From Neoasaia chiangmaiensis (lineage in GTDB: Bacteria > Pseudomonadota > Alphaproteobacteria > Acetobacterales > Acetobacteraceae): DNA of 64,000 bases. Location of the stretch: contig NZ_CP014691.1 of NCBI RefSeq assembly GCF_002005465.1, positions 2,240,501-2,304,500 on the forward strand, written 5' to 3'. This document shows positions 46,538 to 53,760 of this stretch, piece after piece; position 1 is the stretch's first letter, and the number at the start of each line of letters is the position of its first letter. Under the pieces are notes generated by a model. The model was not told the DNA's origin and did not search any database. It saw only the letters and a program-made list of their open reading frames with translations. A program made the translations under genes and the position numbers.

Positions 46538-47318
46538 ACGGGTCGGCCGGGTAGCCGACCGCCGTCAGGCAGAGGCCTTCGGAAGGGGCGGTCGGTCCGG
46601 CTTGCCGCCGGTCGCAGGCCGCCAGAACGGCGCCGAGTTTTGCGGGCGACCACTGGCCGATACCGACCAGTTGCAGCGACCCGGCCAGATTGCGCACCTG
46701 ATGATGCAGGAACGACCGTGCCATGGCGTCGATCGTCACGATCTCACCCTCGCGGCGCACATCCAGCACATCCAGCGTGCGGACCGGTCCGCTTGCCTGA
46801 CAGGCAGCCGCGCGGAAGGACGAGAAATCGTGCCGTCCGATCAGGAGTGCCGCACCCTCGCGCATGGCCTCGACATCCAGGGGCCGTCTGACATGCCAGA
46901 CGTGGTTCATTTGGAGAACCGGGCGGGTCGGGCGGTTGAGGATCGTATAGCGATAGGCGCGCGACGTGGCGGAAAACCGGGCGTGCCAGCCCGGTGCCGC
47001 GGGCGCGGCCGCCAGAATGGCCACGCGATGCGGCTTGAGATGAAAGCTGATTCCATCCCGGATCTGCCGTGCATCCGTCACCGCATCGTCCGGCAGGTCC
47101 AGTTGCACGACCATGCCCGCTGCATGCACGCCGGCATCGGTGCGACCGGCCGTGGCGCTGGACAACGGGCGGCCGCCGATTAGCCGTGCCGCAGCACTTT
47201 CGAGCAGTTCCTGAACCGATACGCCGTTATTCTGGCGCTGCCAGCCGACCAGCCCTGTGCCGTCATATTCCAGTTTCAGCGCCCAACGGCGAAAGCCGGG
47301 TGCGGGGTCGTCAGCCAA
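46512..47318 (-). CDS. truA: tRNA pseudouridine(38-40) synthase TruA
   Basis: Forms pseudouridine in the tRNA anticodon arm. It is 268 residues from a TTG at 47318, preceded by AAAGGTAG with good spacing, so the frame overlaps fmt by 8 bp; an ATG at 47360 would add 14 residues inside fmt. Seen: ALKLEYDGTGLVGWQRQ, TAGRTDAGVHA (catalytic Asp in GRTDAGVHA), AYRYTILNRP and the ARSFLHHQVRNL segment. Part of the def-fmt-truA run. Confidence 0.94.
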   Translation of the reverse strand: MADDPAPGFRRWALKLEYDGTGLVGWQRQNNGVSVQELLESAAARLIGGRPLSSATAGRTDAGVHAAGMVVQLDLPDDAVTDARQIRDGISFHLKPHRVAILAAAPAAPGWHARFSATSRAYRYTILNRPTRPVLQMNHVWHVRRPLDVEAMREGAALLIGRHDFSSFRAAACQASGPVRTLDVLDVRREGEIVTIDAMARSFLHHQVRNLAGSLQLVGIGQWSPAKLGAVLAACDRRQAGPTAPSEGLCLTAVGYPADPFSAGTSAS

Positions 47319-48216
47319 GGCGGCTACCTTTGGGAATGACCTGCCCGCGCAGGAAGGCATCGGCGTCCATCATGGCGCGACCGGGCCGTTGCAGGCGGGA
47401 CAGGCGCAGCGCGCCCGTGCCGCAGGCGACCGTCAGCGTATCGTCCAGCAGGGTGCCGGGTTCGCCGCTGCTGGAAACGAGGGTCGCCGCGCCGATTTTC
47501 AGCACCATGCCGTTCCACAGCGTGAAAGCGCCCGGCCAGGGCGTCAGGCCACGGATCTGCCGTTCGATCTCCCCGGCGGGGCGGGACCAGTCGATACGGC
47601 CGCTGTCGCGCGTCAGACGTTCGGCGTAGGTCACGCCTTCGCTCGGTTGTGGCGTGGCATGAAGCGGCTGGGCTATGGTTCGGGTCAGGAGATCCGCACC
47701 CAGCGCGGCCAGACGGTCGTGCAGCGTGCTGGCGGTTTCATCGGGTGCGAGATCGACGGCGGCTTCGGCCAGCACCGCGCCCGTATCGAGTCCTTCGTCC
47801 ATCTGCATGATCGAGATGCCGCTGCGTGCATCGCCTGCCAGGATGGCGGACTGGATTGGGGATGCGCCACGCCAGCGCGGCAGCAGGCTGGCATGGATGT
47901 TCAGGCACCCCAGACGCGGCGCAACCAGCATCGCGACGGGCAGGATCAACCCGTAGGCCGCGACGATCGCCGCATCGGCGTTCAGTGCGGCGAAGGCTTC
48001 ATGCGCCGCAGTGTCGCGCTTGACCCGCTCGGGCGTGCGGACCGGCAGGCCGAGGGCATCGGCGGCCTCGTGCACGGGCGAACGTCGGACGGCCTTGCCG
48101 CGACCGGCGGGCCGGGGCGGTTGCGTGTAGACGGCGGCGATGTCGTGTCCGGCATCATGCAGAGCCGTCAGCGACGGCACCGCGAAATCCGGCGTTCCCA
48201 TGAAGATCAGCCGCAT
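47311..48216 (-). CDS. fmt: Methionyl-tRNA formyltransferase
   Basis: Formylates initiator Met-tRNA. It is 301 residues from the ATG at 48216. Seen: MRLIFMGTPDFAVPSL, YTQPPRPAGRGKA, VAAYGLILP, LNIHASLLPRWRGASPIQ (catalytic Asn, His), MDEGLDTGAVL and the C-terminal OB-like domain (RLTRDSGRIDWSRPAGEIERQIRG). It starts 4 bp after def ends (48221), the usual def-fmt pair. Confidence 0.96.
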   Translation of the reverse strand: MRLIFMGTPDFAVPSLTALHDAGHDIAAVYTQPPRPAGRGKAVRRSPVHEAADALGLPVRTPERVKRDTAAHEAFAALNADAAIVAAYGLILPVAMLVAPRLGCLNIHASLLPRWRGASPIQSAILAGDARSGISIMQMDEGLDTGAVLAEAAVDLAPDETASTLHDRLAALGADLLTRTIAQPLHATPQPSEGVTYAERLTRDSGRIDWSRPAGEIERQIRGLTPWPGAFTLWNGMVLKIGAATLVSSSGEPGTLLDDTLTVACGTGALRLSRLQRPGRAMMDADAFLRGQVIPKGSRLG

Positions 48217-48220
48217 CGGA

Positions 48221-48769
48221 TCAGCGCCGGGCTTTCTGTTCCTTGGCCAGGCGCCGCATGAGCATGTTGCGCTTGAGCGAGGAGAGATGGTCGACGAACA
48301 GGATGCCGTCCAGATGGTCGATCTCGTGCTGCATGCAGGTGGCCAGCAGGTCGTCGGCGTCGCGTTCCTCCACCCGGCCGTCCAGCGTGCGATAGCGGAC
48401 ACGCACGGCATGCGGACGGACCACTTCCGCATACTGGTTGGGCAGGGACAGGCAGCCTTCCTCGCGCGCGGCCATTTCGTCCGATTCCGAGATGACCTCC
48501 GGGTTAATCATCAGGATCGGATCGCGCGTGCCTTCATCGGCCACGTCCACCAGGGCGAAGCGCAGGCCCAGCCCGATCTGCGGGGCGGCAAGCCCGATGC
48601 CGGGCGCCTTGTACATGGCGGAAAACATGCCCGGCAGGCTGTCGCGCAGAAGGCTCATATCCTCCGGGCGTACCGGTCGGGCAGGCGTGCGCAGCACGGC
48701 TTGCGGCGCGATCAGGATCGGGGTCGGCGGCACGTCGTCGACGCTGCTCAGGAAATCGAACTCAGTCAT
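48221..48769 (-). CDS. def: Peptide deformylase
   Basis: Removes N-formyl groups from new proteins with Fe/Zn. It is 182 residues from the ATG at 48769. Seen: GIGLAAPQIGLGLRFAL, EEGCLSLPNQYAEV and MQHEIDHLDGILFVD, which are the three family motifs with metal Cys and two His intact. It begins the def-fmt-truA run. The upstream region holds the hsp20 promoter on the other strand. Confidence 0.96.
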   Translation of the reverse strand: MTEFDFLSSVDDVPPTPILIAPQAVLRTPARPVRPEDMSLLRDSLPGMFSAMYKAPGIGLAAPQIGLGLRFALVDVADEGTRDPILMINPEVISESDEMAAREEGCLSLPNQYAEVVRPHAVRVRYRTLDGRVEERDADDLLATCMQHEIDHLDGILFVDHLSSLKRNMLMRRLAKEQKARR

Positions 48770-48871
48770 CGCTCGCGATGTAGCGAGGCATTGCGGGAAA
48801 TGCCAGACGCGAATCCGACGAAAGCGACGCATCGGCCCACCAATCCGGACGCCATCGGTCTGATTGGCGCT

Positions 48872-48899
48872 CTTGCGTGTGACCACGACCTCACCATAT
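48872..48899 (+). promoter_or_regulatory. Predicted RpoH (heat-shock sigma) promoter of hsp20
   Basis: CTTGCG (48872-48877), a 16-bp spacer and CCATAT (48894-48899). It matches the alphaproteobacterial RpoH pattern CTTG-N16/17-CCATAT and puts transcription start near 48906, immediately before the ROSE-like hairpins. Confidence 0.7.
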
Positions 48900-48911
48900 C
48901 TTGTTTCGGAA

Positions 48912-48965
48912 GCGTGGCGCCGATCTGCGGGCCGCGCGGTTTTTCGTCTCGCTCTTGGAGGAGGC
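48912..48965 (+). promoter_or_regulatory. ROSE-like RNA thermometer in the hsp20 leader
   Basis: Two stacked hairpins in the 5' leader. The first (48912-48937) pairs seven bases (GCGTGGC / GCCGCGC), then a bulged G, then CCG/CGG around loop ATCTG. The second (48946-48965) pairs GTCTC(G)CTC with GAG-GAGGC around loop TTG, burying the Shine-Dalgarno GGAGGAGG (957-964 of the 48 kb line). The anti-SD strand contains TCGCT, matching the ROSE UYGCU box with a bulged G. Known ROSE elements melt at heat-shock temperature to open translation. Inferred from sequence pairing only. Confidence 0.72.
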
Positions 48966-48970
48966 TCGTG

Positions 48971-49465
48971 TTGTCCGGTCGTTTATTCACATCGCCGATG
49001 TTTCTGGGGTTCGATCATCTCGAGCAGATGCTTGAGCGCGCCGCCAAAACCGCATCCGACGGGTATCCTCCCTACAATATCGAACAGCTCAACCAGACCA
49101 CGCTGCGCATCACGCTGGCCGTGGCGGGTTTCGTCATGGACGATCTGCATATCACGCAGGAGGATAACCAGCTCGTCATCCGTGGCCGGCAGACGGATGA
49201 CAGTCAGGGGAAGGTATTCCTGCATCGCGGGATTGCCGCGCGACAGTTCCAGAAGGCTTTCGTACTGGCGGAAGGTATCGAGATCGGCGATGCGTGGCTT
49301 GACAACGGGCTTCTGCATATCGACCTTCATCGTCCGCAACCTGAAGTGCGGGTGAAGCGGATCGCCATTACGCAGGGCCGACAGAACGGCGCCTCGAATG
49401 GCCAGCAGATCGATGTCCCCAAGCCGCGCCGGTCGCGCGCTGTACGCGACATCGATGAAGAATAA
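48971..49465 (+). CDS. Small heat-shock protein Hsp20 (IbpA-like)
   Basis: A 164-residue alpha-crystallin-type holdase that binds unfolding proteins. Seen: a Phe-rich N-terminus, core ITLAVAGFVMDDLHITQEDN and LVIRGRQ, HRGIAARQFQKAFVLAEGIE, and DAWLDNGLLHIDLHRPQPE (LHIDL, with I/L-x-I/L-type tail), then a basic tail. The start is a TTG at 48971 or a GTG at 48968, both 4-7 bp after GGAGGAGG; the long upstream frame to 48140 is not coding. Expression appears controlled by an RpoH promoter and a ROSE-like element. DUF1150 follows. Confidence 0.92.
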   Translation: MSGRLFTSPMFLGFDHLEQMLERAAKTASDGYPPYNIEQLNQTTLRITLAVAGFVMDDLHITQEDNQLVIRGRQTDDSQGKVFLHRGIAARQFQKAFVLAEGIEIGDAWLDNGLLHIDLHRPQPEVRVKRIAITQGRQNGASNGQQIDVPKPRRSRAVRDIDEE

Positions 49466-49531
49466 GGAAAACTTAACCGCGTTGGTGTCATATCCATTTC
49501 AGGCATGCGCCTTCGCGTCAGGATCAAGATC

Positions 49532-49786
49532 ATGAGCAATCCTTTCCAGGACGACTTTTCCGACACGAAGGAAAAGATTCCGGCCGACCTGCGTCGGATC
49601 ACGAACCGCGAACTGCGTAATCTCGGCATGAGCAAGCTTGCCTATGTCAAGGCCGTGACGTTCGAGGGGGAAGATGCCTTTGCCATTCACGCGGCCGACG
49701 GCACGCCGATGGCTCTGGCAGAAGATCGCGACAGCGCGGTGGAGGCTATCATCGATCATGAGATGATCCCGGCGTGGATTCATTGA
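49532..49786 (+). CDS. DUF1150-family small protein
   Basis: An 84-residue cytoplasmic protein. Seen: ITNRELRNLGMSKLAYVKAV, FAIHAADGTPMALAEDRDSAVEAI, matching the DUF1150 family of alphaproteobacteria, whose function is not established. It lies 66 bp after hsp20, a common pairing, and may be heat-induced with it. AGGA lies about 9 bp before the ATG at 49532. A RidA-family gene follows after 4 bp. Confidence 0.85.
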   Translation: MSNPFQDDFSDTKEKIPADLRRITNRELRNLGMSKLAYVKAVTFEGEDAFAIHAADGTPMALAEDRDSAVEAIIDHEMIPAWIH

Positions 49787-49790
49787 TCGC

Positions 49791-50144
49791 ATGACGGCCG
49801 ACATCAAGCGGTTCGCCGAGGAAAATCGCCTGAGTGGCGCCGTCCGTCATGGCGGCGTCCTCTATCTGGCCGGTCAGGTGGCGGACGATGCGACGCTGGA
49901 TACGGAAGGCCAGACGGCTGACATACTGCGTCAGATCGACGCGCTGCTGGCCGAAGCGGGCACGGACAAGTCCCGCCTGCTTTCGGTGCAGATTTTCCTG
50001 ACCGACATCAATGAAAGCGTGGCCATGAATCGTGCCTGGGACGCATGGCTTGATCCACGCCATAAGCCGGCGCGTGCGACGGTCGAAGCCAGGCTGGTCG
50101 ATCCGGCCTGGCGGGTGGAAATCACCGCGATCGCCGCCTGCTGA
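49791..50144 (+). CDS. RidA/YjgF-family enamine/imine deaminase
   Basis: A 117-residue trimer-forming protein. Seen: VLYLAGQVADD, TADILRQIDALLAEAGTDKSRLLSVQIFLTDI, and the C-terminal catalytic Arg context KPARATVEARLVDPAWRVEI. Known members hydrolyse reactive enamines from PLP enzymes. It could follow hsp20-DUF1150 on one transcript. Its last 23 bp overlap the convergent end of the unknown gene at 50122. Confidence 0.9.
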   Translation: MTADIKRFAEENRLSGAVRHGGVLYLAGQVADDATLDTEGQTADILRQIDALLAEAGTDKSRLLSVQIFLTDINESVAMNRAWDAWLDPRHKPARATVEARLVDPAWRVEITAIAAC

Positions 50145-51090
50145 ACCATTCGGCAACCGGCCGGTCGAAAGCAACGGGACAGAGTTGCGGGTCCAACCCA
50201 TGATCGATATGGCTCAGGGCCTGTAATTCGACGACCGGCACGGCATCGGCCACGATGTCTCCGGCGCCGGCCGCCGAGAACATCTCCGGCAAGGTCATTT
50301 TCTGATGCGCGGCGATGGATATCACGTCGAAGGCAAGCCGATTGATGACGTCGCCGAACACCATGCAGCCGAATGGCGTGCGGCAACGCGAGGCTTCGGC
50401 GCAGGCTTGCACGTAGTCGACGACGGCAGTCTTTTCATAAGGCTTGCTGAAATAACGACGGTTCCAGCGCTGCGCCCAGCCGAACTCGCGCTCGGCATGC
50501 AGGTGCTGCTGCAAGGTGGCACAGCAGCCGGTGCCCGGACAATGACAGGTCCAGGCCGCCAGCCAGGCGGACGTGAAATCCCGATAGCCTGACTGCGCCC
50601 ATGCGGGATCGGCCGGATCGCCCGGTAGGGTGAAGCGGAAGCGGCGTTGGCCGTCCAGGCCGAAGAGCAGGCCCGGCTCTCGCATGTCGTGGCCGATGAT
50701 CAGAATGTGATCCGTAGCGCCACGGCGCATATACGACTGGCATGTGAAGAGATCCAGGAATGCCTCATCGTCTGCCGATCGCGCTGCGTGTTCCTTGACC
50801 ATCGTCAGGAAGGCTGGATTTCGGACGCCTGTGACGGCACGGGGACAGAACGCCAGATCCCACCAGCAGGACATCTTCACCAGATGGAATGCCAGGGCGT
50901 TTCGGAGTGAGATCAGGTCCTCGCCCGCGTTGTGCGATGCGCAAAACGCCTGGATGTCGTTGAAACGCCGGATCAGCGTGTCGAGTTGACGCGAAAGCGG
51001 GCGACAGGGGTCAAGATAATCGAGCAGTTTCCCCGGTCGGGAGTGCGTCAGATGCCAGGCCGCGTCCCGCGTGGGTTGTTTGTCGTCCAT
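50122..51090 (-). CDS. Unknown protein B, second member of a Fur-box paralogue pair
   Basis: A 322-residue soluble protein, no signal peptide or helices in the membrane. No known family is recognised. It shares motifs with its upstream neighbour: NALAFHLVKMSCWW (64-77), DHILIIGHDM-type plus LLFGLDGQRRFRF (127-153), FTSAWLA (172-178) and RLAFDV. A cysteine cluster CHCPGTGCC (182-190) is peculiar to this copy. ATG at 51090 has GAGAAG upstream; the ATG at 51105 overlaps the upstream TGA (ATGA) but has no ribosome site. Iron-linked by operon position; function unknown. Confidence 0.7.
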   Translation of the reverse strand: MDDKQPTRDAAWHLTHSRPGKLLDYLDPCRPLSRQLDTLIRRFNDIQAFCASHNAGEDLISLRNALAFHLVKMSCWWDLAFCPRAVTGVRNPAFLTMVKEHAARSADDEAFLDLFTCQSYMRRGATDHILIIGHDMREPGLLFGLDGQRRFRFTLPGDPADPAWAQSGYRDFTSAWLAAWTCHCPGTGCCATLQQHLHAEREFGWAQRWNRRYFSKPYEKTAVVDYVQACAEASRCRTPFGCMVFGDVINRLAFDVISIAAHQKMTLPEMFSAAGAGDIVADAVPVVELQALSHIDHGLDPQLCPVAFDRPVAEWFSRRRSR

Positions 51091-51101
51091 GGTGGCGCTT
51101 C

Positions 51102-52031
51102 TCATTGGGCTGCCAACGTATCGAGCATGATCTCGTACGCCTCTCGCGCCGTGGGCGTGATCGTGGTGCGCACATGCTGTCGCGCCTGTTGCTTGATGAG
51201 CATCCGAACACGAAGCGAGTCCTGCAACTGGCCCGAAGCCTGAATGAACTGCCGGAGGGATTGGCCAGTATCGCCGGCCCTTCGCGCGATATCGAAAGCC
51301 AGTTCCTGCACGATGCGTTCGAATTCGACCATACCGAAGGTCGAGCGGCAACTGGCGGCGAGAGCGGTTGCGGCACGATAGCGTGTGGTCAGCCTGGTAT
51401 CGTCGGCATGATCGGCATAGCGGTTCCACAACATGGCCTGGGCGTGCTCACGGCGGGTGGAAAGCCATTCGTCCCGGTCGAAAAGATGGTGGCCCTTCTG
51501 GCTGATCATGACGCGCACGGCGATCCATGCGCTCAGGAAATCCCGAAACTGCTGGGGAGACCAGTGCGGCATTTCCTCCGCCACCAACCAGCCGAAACGA
51601 AACTGGCGCGATCCGTCCACGCCGAACAGGATGTTCAGCGGCAAGGTCGTCTCGCGTCCGAGGATCAGGATATGATCCGCATCGTTGGCACGCAGATGAT
51701 GCTGTGTCGTCAGCAGATCGAACAACGCCTCGTCTTCCATGTTGCCGGATGCATGCATGGCGGCGAGATCCTGCAAGGTTGCCTGCGTGATGCCGAGGGC
51801 GCTTCCGGGATCGAAATCCACATGCCACCAGTGGACGGCCTTCAGAATGTGAAAGGCCAGTTCATTATGATAGGCGGAACCGTTCTGGCAGGTACGGACA
51901 TCCCGGAAGCGCACTACGCAGTGGTCGAGTGCGGCCCGCCAGGACTGGCGTGGGTCAAGATAATGGATCGCCGGCATCAGACGGGCCCTCTTCGGAGGCC
52001 ATGCCGTATTCGCATTGTGGATCAGCGCCAT
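51102..52031 (-). CDS. Unknown protein A, first member of a Fur-box paralogue pair
   Basis: A 309-residue soluble protein of no recognised family. Shared with protein B: NELAFHILKAVHWW (56-69), DHILILGRE with NILFGVDGSRQFRF (119-146), FLSAWIA and ELAFD. It is His- and Trp-rich. It starts at ATG 52031, with AGGACGACTCCG before it. It has no metal-binding Cys cluster, unlike B. It is the first gene after a Fur-box-like operator, so iron-regulated expression of both genes is likely. Its role could be in iron or heme handling, but nothing in the protein proves this. Confidence 0.7.
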   Translation of the reverse strand: MALIHNANTAWPPKRARLMPAIHYLDPRQSWRAALDHCVVRFRDVRTCQNGSAYHNELAFHILKAVHWWHVDFDPGSALGITQATLQDLAAMHASGNMEDEALFDLLTTQHHLRANDADHILILGRETTLPLNILFGVDGSRQFRFGWLVAEEMPHWSPQQFRDFLSAWIAVRVMISQKGHHLFDRDEWLSTRREHAQAMLWNRYADHADDTRLTTRYRAATALAASCRSTFGMVEFERIVQELAFDIARRAGDTGQSLRQFIQASGQLQDSLRVRMLIKQQARQHVRTTITPTAREAYEIMLDTLAAQ

Positions 52032-52069
52032 CGGAGTCGTCCTGTTGTCGAAAACGAGCGCAACTTAAA

Positions 52070-52084
52070 TGAGAACGACTATCA
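52070..52084 (-). promoter_or_regulatory. Fur-box-like operator and overlapping promoter of the unknown pair
   Basis: TGAGAACGACTATCA matches the 7-1-7 Fur core (TGATAAT-N-ATTATCA) at 11 of 14 fixed positions. On the minus strand, a likely -35 TTGCAA (52090-52085), 17 bp and -10 TTAAGT (about 52067-52062) overlap it, so Fur binding would block transcription toward 52031. The divergent manC start is about 130 bp away. Confidence 0.7.
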
Positions 52085-52133
52085 ATTGCAAAAAAAATCG
52101 ACTGAGAAACTCCGTTTCCTGATGAACTGCTGA

Positions 52134-52145
52134 CCGACCGGTCGG
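52134..52145. promoter_or_regulatory. 12-bp perfect palindrome upstream of manC
   Basis: CCGACCGGTCGG, in the context GACCGACCGGTCGGC. Perfect inverted repeats like this are often TetR-family operators; it is 68 bp before the manC ATG. No regulator gene is adjacent. Confidence 0.45.
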
Positions 52146-52212
52146 CGCGGCATTATACAAACCCGATCGAGAAGGATATAACGCCACGCTCGGCTGGTAT
52201 TGGGAATGTAAG

Positions 52213-53688
52213 ATGAGCGAACGCCCTGTGGATCTGACCATCAAGCCTGTAGTATCCGGCGCGCCGCGTATCGTGCCGGTGATCCTGTCGGGCGGCTCGG
52301 GCAGCCGGCTGTGGCCGATCTCGCGCGGGAGCTATCCGAAGCAGTTCTGGCCGCTGCTGACGGACAAGACGCTGCTGCAGGAGACGGCGCTGCGCGGCGA
52401 GGGCGCGGGCCTGTCCGCGCCGATCGTGGTGTGCAACGCCGAGCATCGTTTCATCATCGCCGAGCAGCTGCGTGAGGTCGGCATCCACGATGCGCGCATC
52501 GTGCTGGAGCCGGTGGCGCGCAATTCCGCCCCGGCGATCGCGGCGGCCGCCTTCCTGGTGGCCGAGACGGATCCGGACGCCGTGCTGTGGGTGATGGCGG
52601 CGGATGCGGCCATTACCGATGCCGGGGCACTGGGGCAGGCGCTGCAAAGTGCCGTATCCGCGGCCAATGACGGCCTGTTCGTCACCTTCGGCATGAAGCC
52701 CACGCGACCGGAAACCGGCTACGGCTATATCGAGCGCGGCGAGGAAATCGCGAATCTCGCGCATGTCTATCGCGTGGCGAAGTTCGTCGAGAAGCCGAGC
52801 GCCGCCGATGCCGAGACGCTGGTGGCGGACGGGCGGCACCTGTGGAACTCGGGCATGTTCGTGGCCCAGGCGAAGACCCTGCTGGCCGAGACCCAGGCCC
52901 ATGAGCCGCAGGTGTATGAGAACGTGCGTCGCGCCGTGGCCGAACGTCAGACCGATCTGGATTTCGAGCGTCTCGGCGCCGCAGGCTTCGGCGCGGCGCC
53001 GGACATCTCGGTGGACTATGCGATTGCCGAGCGCACGCAGCGGGCCGCGGTGGTGCCGGGCGATTTCGGCTGGTCGGACATCGGCAGCTGGGATGCGCTG
53101 TGGGAACTCAGCCCCAAGGACGACGACGGCAACGCCACCTATGGCGACGTGTTCCTCGACCGTGCCCGGAACTGCTATGTCCGCTCCGACGGCATCGTGG
53201 CGACGGTGGCCGGCGTGGAGGACCTGATCGTCGTGGTGACGCAGGATGCGGTGATGGTCTCGCATCGCGACCGTGCGCAGGACGTCAAGCACATGGTCAG
53301 CCGCCTGCGGGCTGCCGGCCGCAAGGAAGCGCTCAGCCATAACCGCAACTATCGCCCCTGGGGCTTCTACGAGGGGCTGATCCAGGGCGATCGCTTCCAG
53401 GTCAAGCGCATCGTCGTCGAGCCCAACCAGAAGCTGTCGCTGCAGAAGCACTTCCATCGCGCCGAGCACTGGGTGGTGGTCGAGGGCACGGCGATCGTCA
53501 CGCGCGACGAGGAACAGCACATGGTGCGCGAGAACGAGAGCATCTACCTGCCGCTGGGCTGCGTGCACCGGCTCGAGAACCCGGGCAAGATCCCGCTGAC
53601 CCTGATCGAGGTGCAGTCCGGACCCTATCTCGGCGAGGACGACATCGTCCGCATCGAGGACGTCTATAGCCGGGTGCAGCAGGGCTGA
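52213..53688 (+). CDS. manC: Mannose-1-phosphate guanylyltransferase / mannose-6-phosphate isomerase
   Basis: Type II bifunctional enzyme making GDP-mannose from fructose/mannose phosphates, for exopolysaccharide or lipopolysaccharide. It is 491 residues. Seen: N-terminal nucleotidyltransferase VILSGGSGSRLWPISRGSYP, the Lys motif PKQFWPL, FVEKPSAADAETLV, and C-terminal cupin PMI with NQKLSLQKHFHRAEHWVVVEG, YLPLGCVHRLENPGKIPL. Both halves have intact motifs. The first about 15 residues precede the catalytic domain. Upstream of two glycosyltransferases. Confidence 0.95.
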   Translation: MSERPVDLTIKPVVSGAPRIVPVILSGGSGSRLWPISRGSYPKQFWPLLTDKTLLQETALRGEGAGLSAPIVVCNAEHRFIIAEQLREVGIHDARIVLEPVARNSAPAIAAAAFLVAETDPDAVLWVMAADAAITDAGALGQALQSAVSAANDGLFVTFGMKPTRPETGYGYIERGEEIANLAHVYRVAKFVEKPSAADAETLVADGRHLWNSGMFVAQAKTLLAETQAHEPQVYENVRRAVAERQTDLDFERLGAAGFGAAPDISVDYAIAERTQRAAVVPGDFGWSDIGSWDALWELSPKDDDGNATYGDVFLDRARNCYVRSDGIVATVAGVEDLIVVVTQDAVMVSHRDRAQDVKHMVSRLRAAGRKEALSHNRNYRPWGFYEGLIQGDRFQVKRIVVEPNQKLSLQKHFHRAEHWVVVEGTAIVTRDEEQHMVRENESIYLPLGCVHRLENPGKIPLTLIEVQSGPYLGEDDIVRIEDVYSRVQQG

Positions 53689-53760
53689 GTCTCGCGCCCT
53701 CACGCGGTGGCCGTTCCGGTCGATTGATATCCGCATGACAGCAAGCCGGAGAGAACGAGA

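Noticed and set aside
48140-48970. Long in-frame extension upstream of hsp20
   Set aside because: Crosses def and fmt on the other strand, and the promoter, ROSE-like hairpins and a strong SD place the start at about 48970.
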